Shown: piece after piece, positions 61,986 to 64,000 of the stretch
How positions within the stretch are numbered: position 1 is the first letter of the stretch
Layout: every line of letters starts with the position of its first letter
NCBI GenBank assembly: GCA_051656645.1
Contig: JBOGCH010000029.1
Location: 110,494 to 174,493, forward strand
Length of the DNA: 64,000 nt
Reading direction: 5' to 3'
From: JBOGCH01 sp051656645
GTDB lineage: Bacteria > Bacteroidota > Bacteroidia > Bacteroidales > Marinifilaceae
Translations under genes and position numbers: made by a program
Notes under the pieces: model-generated
What the model saw: only the letters and a program-made list of their open reading frames with translations
The model's database searches: none
Told to the model about the DNA's origin: nothing

Positions 61986-62593
61986 TAAAAGTGTGCGGCA
62001 TGCGGAATGAGACAAACATACGCGAGGTGGAAGCCATAGGAATAGAGTGGATGGGATTTATATTTTATCCCCTCTCGCCACGCTATGTAGACATGCCTCC
62101 CGCATATATGCCCAAACAGGCAAAACGTATTGGTGTATTTGTAAATGAAACCATTGAGAATATTCAAAAAACAGCACAGCTGTACCAATTGGACGGCATA
62201 CAATTACATGGAGATGAGCGTATACAGGATGCAATTGTATTACGCGGAGCAGGATATATTATTATTAAAGCCTTTGCCATTTATGGGCCGGAGGATTTTG
62301 CAAATGTTACTCCATGGACAACCGTGTGTGACTACGTACTTTTTGACACCAAATGCTCCACCTATGGCGGATCGGGGGTACGTTTTAACTGGGAACTATT
62401 AAACCACTATACGGAAGCTACACCCTTTATACTTAGTGGTGGCATAACACCTCAATGCGCTGAGCGCATACAGCAACTTAATCACCCGCAATTGGCCGGC
62501 TTAGATTTGAACAGCGGCTTTGAAACAGAACCGGGATATAAAAACACACAACACATAGCTCGTTTTATTAACCAACTAAACCACAACCAATGA
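61979..62593 (+). CDS. trpF: Phosphoribosylanthranilate isomerase
   Basis: 204 residues. KVCGMRNETNI at the N terminus carries the catalytic Cys; IQLHGDE, VLFDTKCSTYGGSGVRFNW with the catalytic Asp, and FILSGGIT follow. It performs the Amadori rearrangement between TrpD and TrpC. It overlaps trpC by 7 bp and trpA by 4 bp. Confidence 0.95.
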   Translation: MLIKVCGMRNETNIREVEAIGIEWMGFIFYPLSPRYVDMPPAYMPKQAKRIGVFVNETIENIQKTAQLYQLDGIQLHGDERIQDAIVLRGAGYIIIKAFAIYGPEDFANVTPWTTVCDYVLFDTKCSTYGGSGVRFNWELLNHYTEATPFILSGGITPQCAERIQQLNHPQLAGLDLNSGFETEPGYKNTQHIARFINQLNHNQ

Positions 62594-63360
62594 ATCGCAT
62601 TAACACTCTATTTCAACAAAACAAAAACAACATCCTTTCCATCTATTTTTGTGCAGGACATCCTAACCCGGACAATGTGGTGGAAACAATACAAACCTTA
62701 CAGGATAAAGGCATTAATATGATAGAGATTGGCATTCCGTTTAGCGATCCTATGGCCGACGGACCTGTAATACAAAAAGCAGCAACAAAAGCCATTAAGG
62801 ACGGAATGACATTAAAGAAACTATTCCAACAACTTAAAGAGGTTCGTACCACCGTGCACATACCACTACTGCTAATGGGTTATTTGAATCCCATTATGCG
62901 ATACGGTTTTGAAGCGTTTTGTAGCTCTTGTCGAGAAGTGGGAATAGATGGAATTATTATTCCCGACTTGCCTTTTAACGAGTATGTTGCTCAATACAAA
63001 TCCATTGCCGACGCCTATGGCATACACATTATTATGCTTATAACCCCGGAAACCTCGCCGGAGCGTATAAACCTCATTGATCGCAACACCAATAGCTTTA
63101 TATACATGGTATCCTCCGCATCCACAACAGGAGCACAACAAGCCTTTAGTCCGGACACCTTGGCCTATTTTAAGCGAATAAATGACATGAATCTACGTTC
63201 TCCACGCATGATAGGCTTTGGGATCTCTAACGCCAATACACTCCAATCTGCCTATCAATATGCAGCAGGTGCCATTATTGGAAGTAAATATGTCGGTTTA
63301 CTGGACAAAGCAAACAACTGCGCAAAAGCAACTGAGATGCTGCTGGAGGCTATTAGTTAA
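62590..63360 (+). CDS. trpA: Tryptophan synthase alpha chain
   Basis: 256 residues. Conserved IEIGIPFSDPMADGPVIQ with the catalytic Glu and Asp region, GIIIPDLPFNE, and FGISNANTL. It cleaves indole-glycerol phosphate and channels indole to TrpB. Last gene of trpBEGDCFA; it overlaps trpF by 4 bp. No clear terminator follows immediately; an inverted repeat occurs at 63448-63486. Confidence 0.96.
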   Translation: MNRINTLFQQNKNNILSIYFCAGHPNPDNVVETIQTLQDKGINMIEIGIPFSDPMADGPVIQKAATKAIKDGMTLKKLFQQLKEVRTTVHIPLLLMGYLNPIMRYGFEAFCSSCREVGIDGIIIPDLPFNEYVAQYKSIADAYGIHIIMLITPETSPERINLIDRNTNSFIYMVSSASTTGAQQAFSPDTLAYFKRINDMNLRSPRMIGFGISNANTLQSAYQYAAGAIIGSKYVGLLDKANNCAKATEMLLEAIS

Positions 63361-63447
63361 GACTAGAAATATGTATTTAAATTTTTTATAATATATCATT
63401 GTATATTAGGCATTGCGATATATACACCGAACTTATTAACATGTTAA

Positions 63448-63486
63448 TTACGTCATTCATAGGCTTTATGCTTATGAATGACGTAA
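63448..63486. repeat. Inverted repeat downstream of trpA
   Basis: A perfect 14-bp stem (TTACGTCATTCATA and its complement) with an 11-nt loop, about 90 bp after trpA. There is no T-run, so it may end or stabilise the trp mRNA. From 63490 to 63715 I see nothing recognisable. Confidence 0.55.
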
Positions 63487-63715
63487 CATAATATAACTAC
63501 CCCAAAGTGCATATTCCACCTATTTCGATATCCAAATTAAAGACTACAATCACCCGGGAATATTATTAGATGATTTAATGAAATCTTGAATAGCGCATAA
63601 CAAAAGAGAAACTAGCTATCCGGAATGTTATAGGGTCATATATTTTTAATACAACGCATATGTAATTCAAAATATTTGTTTAATTTTAAATTATCTAAAC
63701 ACATAAACACTACTT

Positions 63716-64000
63716 ATGAAGAAATATGTACACTTAATACTAATATGTCTATCTTTTATACTAATTACTCATGGAAAATATCATGATAGCAATGTATTAG
63801 ATGAGTTATCCCCAGCGCCTATGAGTAGACATAGCTTATGTTGATTTTGCAGCATTAGCACGTATAGATGAATGTGGTGCTTTCTTCGTTACCAGAGCTA
63901 AGGATAACATGCAATATGAAATCATTGAAAAAAGTGGTAACATAGATGAGAGCACCGGCTTAAGAGGTGATTATAATATTTAACTCATAGGAGCTAAATC
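63716..64000 (+). pseudogene. Decayed IS4-type transposase fragment (runs off the window)
   Basis: A 42-codon ORF from the ATG at 63716 looks at first like a small secreted protein, but its second half (ILITHGKYHDSNVLDELSPAP) matches the DDE region of IS4-type transposases. The match continues in another frame from 63825 (AYVDFAALARIDECGAFFVTRAKDN), passes an in-frame TAA at 63981-63983, and goes on as LIGAKS. So there is at least one frameshift, one nonsense codon and probably a deletion. No terminal repeats were seen in the visible part. Confidence 0.75.

Noticed and set aside
63716..63844. A short secreted or lipoprotein-like ORF.
   Set aside because: Its C-terminal half and the following frames match an IS4-type transposase, so the hydrophobic start is a by-product of decay.

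Overview
The window reads as an AT-rich chromosomal stretch of an anaerobic, host- or gut-associated member of the Bacteroidales (Bacteroidota). Support: a SusC/SusD outer-membrane system with its own ECF sigma and FecR anti-sigma factor; a giant hybrid two-component sensor; lipoproteins with Bacteroidota-type signals; a Ser-type sulfatase; DUF4843, PKD-like and DUF4251 proteins; the trpBEGDCFA gene order; and many Bacteroides-type promoters (-33 TTTG or TTG, about 19 bp, -7 TAnnTTTG). I cannot name the genus. No CRISPR array, prophage or intact insertion sequence was seen.

Layout. 1-6.5 kb: the 3' end of a six-hairpin glycosidase-like gene, three identical tRNA-Glu genes reading into rpsT, and a 1431-residue hybrid sensor kinase. 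6.6-8.6 kb: clpP-clpX, ending in a perfect 29-bp inverted repeat. 8.6-13.5 kb: a tightly packed minus-strand series grpE-dnaJ-oxyR-gmhA-ppa, with radC upstream. 13.6-20.6 kb: a GH89 alpha-N-acetylglucosaminidase, a BspA-like lipoprotein and a CPA2 antiporter. 20.7-26.4 kb: two identical tRNA-Gln genes, a TMEM260-like membrane protein, prfB with its programmed frameshift, and hldA, which shares the heptose pathway with gmhA. 26.4-36.4 kb: an ECF sigma / FecR / SusC / SusD / DUF4843 / PKD-like / TlpA locus of unknown substrate. 36.6-46.9 kb: ispF, a LolC/E-like permease, a TonB-like protein, a GH63/GH37-like glycosidase, an iduronate-2-sulfatase-like sulfatase, cysQ, an M18 aminopeptidase and two small proteins. 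47.0-49.6 kb: rplM-rpsI-rpsB-tsf with a long structured leader. 50.1-56.1 kb: a four-module sulfur-handling oxidoreductase with a Cys-rich MarR regulator, a DUF3298 lipoprotein, pdxS-pdxT and trxA. 56.7-63.4 kb: a complete trp operon behind a Trp-codon leader peptide and attenuator. 63.7-64.0 kb: a decayed IS4-type transposase.

The strongest unexplained signal is a family of three intergenic elements (about 16.3, 41.1 and 56.4 kb). Each is a long imperfect hairpin whose arms are arrays of 11-bp repeats. The repeat sequence is private to each locus, but all three share a GAAAC-type core, a GAGGA-type right-hand flank and a one-unit register offset between the arms: a variant unit in the left arm is an exact reverse complement of the unit one step closer to the loop in the right arm. 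I know of no named element with this architecture. Other regulatory signals worth attention are the trp attenuator and a pair of TTTCCAnTGGAAA palindromes that bracket the promoter of the sulfur-oxidoreductase/marR operon.
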